This document shows positions 61,022-64,000 of a DNA stretch of 64,000 bases, piece after piece. This stretch comes from Gracilaria gracilis (lineage: Eukaryota; Rhodophyta; Florideophyceae; Gracilariales; Gracilariaceae). The stretch lies in NCBI GenBank assembly GCA_030374805.1, contig JARGSG010000079.1, forward strand, positions 1 through 64,000. The letters run 5' to 3'. Made by a program: the position numbers and the translations under genes. Below the pieces are notes generated by a model. That model was not told the DNA's origin, did no database searches, and saw only the letters and a list, made by a program, of their open reading frames with translations. The stretch's first letter is position 1, and each line of letters begins with the position of its first letter.

Positions 61022-61921
61022 TTGCCAACATTTGCTCAGGCACAGCACAAAACAAAAATAAAATTAGTGTTTTTACTTTTATGGTGCAATCATCTTGCCA
61101 ATACAATACGCATACGTCGCCGACGTAGAAAAATTGTACCCGTGCACCTCGGGGTCGTTGTCGAAGACCTCACCCACGTAGACACAGAGCAGATCACGCC
61201 GGCTACCGCTGCTACCAGACCAAAGGTTACCGAACCGTGCGAGAGTGCTGCGTCTGGCAGCTACAGCCGTCAGCACCGCACCCTTGCAGCACCCGCATAC
61301 TACAGTAAGCCGCCCCCATTCGCACCCGAAAATCCTCCTGCCACCCCGACCGGACCGCGCTACGCACCGCGTCCTTTGGAAGCCCCCGCAACGAGTCTTG
61401 CCCGAAGAGGAGCGCGCACTGCATCGCGTTCTCTGGCATCCTTCGGTTCCAACCGCCCCTCGACAGGATTGCACTCCGAGCCGCGTCCCTCTAGTTCTTC
61501 CGCACCGACTGACATCACTGAAATTCAAGGCGCTGTGCCACCTTGTCCAGGCCCATTTATCACCCCAACCCACCCGGATCCAATATCCGTGCCACGGGTC
61601 CAACGGGGCGAGAAGGCGAGACTGCAAATCCTTTCGGTCTGCAAGTAAAAAAACTCTGCGCCAGCGGACAGCGAAAAGTGGCCAGCCAAAAAGTCGTTTC
61701 ACACGCCAAAGCAAGCTGTGTGACGTGTACAGCAATTCCGCTACCACCTGACGTGCCTACAACAACAGTAAGACGCACCGTCGCAACGTAGACAACAAGC
61801 GCACGCCGCCACGCTGCAACGTGTGCAACCACGATTTCAATTCCCGCTGTCATCTGGAGAGCCATCTTCAAGGCAAAGCTCACCAAAAAGTGATTTCCTC
61901 TCAGGACAACCGCTTTTTAAA
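61022..61921 (+). pseudogene. retroelement leader ORF with C2H2 zinc finger
   Basis: The reading changes frame at least twice: a Pro/Ser/Arg-rich part in the frame 61022-61648, a middle part around 61580-61750, and a last part in a third frame that ends at 61919. The last part holds a C2H2 finger CNVCNHDFNSRCHLESHLQG followed by KAHQ (Cys-x2-Cys-x12-His-x5-His, the U1-like type that binds RNA). It is flanked by basic residues. The combination suggests a nucleic-acid-binding first ORF of the retroelement. Frameshifts make it non-functional as it stands. Confidence 0.5.
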
Positions 61922-62002
61922 TTAGATTGGCCCCTTTCTAGTTAAACAAAGAACTTCTGCGTAACCCCCTCAATTGCTTGAGCAAGTTTTTATTTTACCA
62001 CT

Positions 62003-63507
62003 ATGGTTGAGAGATTCGCCAACGATATCCGTCTCCACAATGTTGCCCCAAAAACATTGGCGGATATCATTCGTAGTTATGACCTAACTGACCCAGACGC
62101 CCGAGGTCAGGATTTTTTGAATATTTTTAAAACAGAATATCCCCCCGATCTTCTGTTTTATTTCAACATTTCTACAAACTTCGCCCTCATACGTCTACTT
62201 CTCAACTTCCTCCGAGACCGAAATGTGGAAATTCGAACCCATGAACCCAACTATCTTCTGTTTAACTTGGCCGTGACAATTTTTGACACGGAAAGTGAAC
62301 TTGAAGAATGCTTCAGCAGGATCACCCTACTTCGGTAAGCATTGGACAGTGACTCCCACACTGAGTTTCACACACGTCCACAGATACACTCCCTAGAATC
62401 GCGAACCCCAGCCGTGGGGGAAGCAACACCGAGTCTGAACAAGGTTCGAATCAACCAGGAGCAAAACATAACTAGGACATTCGAACGGAAGTACGCCACC
62501 CGAGGAATTTCAACCAGATTCAAGGACGACTCCAACAAGTTTTCAGGAGACCTCAGTCAATGTTGGCAGGAATACGTAGACGAATTCACCGCCACGGCCA
62601 AGGAATACGAAATTCCGGAGATCTACTGGTTGAAGTTCATGCGACACTTCCTGACGGGAAAGGCGAAACGTTACTTTCTGACACACGTTCTCACAAACAC
62701 CGAAACGTTCGCCGAAGCATGTGCAAAAGTGAGGACAATCTACGATTCCGTCAGTCGTCAAAAACGTGCCGAAAACGTCGTTAGTAACCTTCGCATAGAC
62801 CAATTCCTGTCGGAATCCACTACCGTCCCCGAGACCCCTACTCTTCTGGACGAAAAAATCTCCACCCTCACCCCCACAATGCCCTACCTACAACCGCTCT
62901 GATGAACACAAGATCACATACCTCCGAAAGGCTGTGGTATGACATCGACTTGTCCGAGATGCCGCACATCGCCTTGATACGGACAGCCTTCCGTACCAGG
63001 AATTTCTCACCCAACTGGACTCTTGCGCTCAACTCCAAGTCGAAGAAAAAGAACAAAACCCTTCAAAGAGGTCCTCGAAACCCGGTTTCCTACCGAAACC
63101 CAAAGATACCTTCTTCACTCGATACGGACGACCAGGTCAGTCGTCATCTTCTAGGGCCCAAACCGAATCGTAAATTACCTGCTTCAACTGCGGAGAACCT
63201 AACCACCCACGCAATCTTGCGAATATCCTAGCTCGTTGAGTCCAATATTACGAAAAGAACCGCTTCGGACATAACCAAAACAAGGCCCTAAAGCAAGTTC
63301 TATTCGAACTCTGCGAACAGTTGGACCAATCCTCAGATTCGGAGCCAGAAAACGCAAGTACGTTTTTCCACACTACTTTACAGGACCGAGGCGACCAAAC
63401 CCCAAAGGAAGCTACGAAATCCGACAATAACGCACCGGAGGAAGTCGTAAACCACTTCTTCGAGTCGCTTAACCTTTACGCGACGGATAACCTTTCGGAT
63501 TTCTAGA
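62003..63507 (+). pseudogene. retroelement Gag
   Basis: From ATG 62003 one frame runs to 62902 with a stop at 62336-62338. It has the helical capsid-type region: KFSGDLSQCWQEYVDEFTA, YWLKFMRHFLTGKAKRYF, AEACAKVRTIYDS. After 62902 the reading continues in other frames with a basic linker and a damaged zinc knuckle, CFNCGEPNHPRN, whose last Cys is lost by a one-base slip near 63222. The acidic end is at 63507. It is a retrotransposon Gag by domain order; the lineage is not certain. Confidence 0.65.
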
Positions 63508-63594
63508 CGGAAACTCTGTTGATTCCCCAATAGAGTTCCGACCCCAGTCCCCAAAATAGCACGTAAGATAGGTGGTAAACGTAGTAGTAGAAAC

Positions 63595-63960
63595 ATGTAC
63601 AAAAAGCCAGCGATAGAAACTCTTGCTTGCGATGTTTCAACCATCGCGGACAAGGCCCCCACGAAGCATTTCAATGGCGCATGTTTGGACACCGGGGCCC
63701 AACGAAGCATCATCGAACTACAGCAGGCCCACGCCTACTGCAAGTCAGTCGACATCCGCTTCAAGCTCCGAAAGTCATGCCTGAGATATCGTCTCGGTAA
63801 CACAATCTTCACGCCGATTGGTAACATTCCAGTCCGAATACACGTCCCCAACGGACGTATCTTGAAGCTCTCCGTCGACGTCATCGACGCCAACATTCCC
63901 CTTCTTCTTGGTCTCAACTTCATGGACCAACGAGAGAATCTATGTCAACAATGTAATTAA
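63595..63960 (+). pseudogene. retroelement aspartic protease, start of pol
   Basis: The retropepsin signature ACLDTGAQRSII is intact, and IPLLLGLNFMDQ matches the second conserved region (hydrophobic-hydrophobic-Gly). The protein follows Gag directly, as in LTR retrotransposons. The frame stops at 63960, but similar text seems to continue in another frame to the window edge (a frameshift near 63935). The rest of pol lies outside the window. DTGAQRS proteases of this kind occur in some copia lineages; that assignment is tentative. Confidence 0.65.
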
Positions 63961-64000
63961 CCAACTGGTTTGCACCAGAGGCTGGAACATGCCAATCACA

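Overview
The window is nuclear DNA of a eukaryote that very probably has a plastid. One host gene encodes a RETICULATA-related (DUF3411) chloroplast protein. Another encodes a small one-helix protein with a transit-peptide-like N terminus and a GRSNVWAVEP motif. Several host genes are single uninterrupted reading frames on GC-rich DNA, which would suit an intron-poor unicellular red alga. That placement is an inference, because no rRNA or other decisive marker is present.

Layout. (1) 1-48.2 kb is a nest of mobile elements. A Ty1/copia element on the minus strand (569-6274) has a long open gag-pol frame; it shares its upstream LTR with the tail of a second copia copy, and a broken inverted LTR lies on its left. 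Two tandem non-LTR (LINE-like) retrotransposons follow: one has an intact ORF2 and an ORF1 with an internal deletion, the next is cut at both ends. A Ty3/gypsy element (14990-about 20957) interrupts the second LINE; it has an intact gag, a possible -1 frameshift site, and a pol with two in-frame stops. Then come a decayed hAT transposase (minus strand, about 23.15-24.98 kb), an almost complete PIF/Harbinger unit with TIRs (25381-28187), a copia RT relic, a cluster of about six long palindromes around a GGTGCACC core (29.1-30.4 kb), a probable LTR fragment, and a 10.6-kb chromodomain-bearing gypsy element (33285-43905) with a perfect 5-bp target duplication. A pogo/Tc1-like element follows (about 45.4-48.1 kb); its transposase gene is split by a solo LTR with a perfect 5-bp target duplication. 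The same LTR family was itself the insertion target of the 10.6-kb gypsy element.

(2) 48.2-59.1 kb is a GC-rich host gene island: DUF3411 protein, a small uncertain ORF, a PH-domain protein, the one-helix plastid protein, tRNA-Lys(CTT), a DusB-like tRNA-dihydrouridine synthase and an ankyrin-repeat protein with a long Gly/Tyr-rich tail.

(3) 59.1-64 kb is AT-rich and then enters another decayed retroelement: LTR with hairpin, a leader ORF with a C2H2 finger, gag, and a retropepsin that continues past the window edge.

Most interesting are the long degraded gene antisense to the gypsy element between its chromodomain and 3' LTR, the palindrome family, and the coincident breakpoints in the two LINE copies. 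All identifications come from reading motifs by eye; no database search was run.
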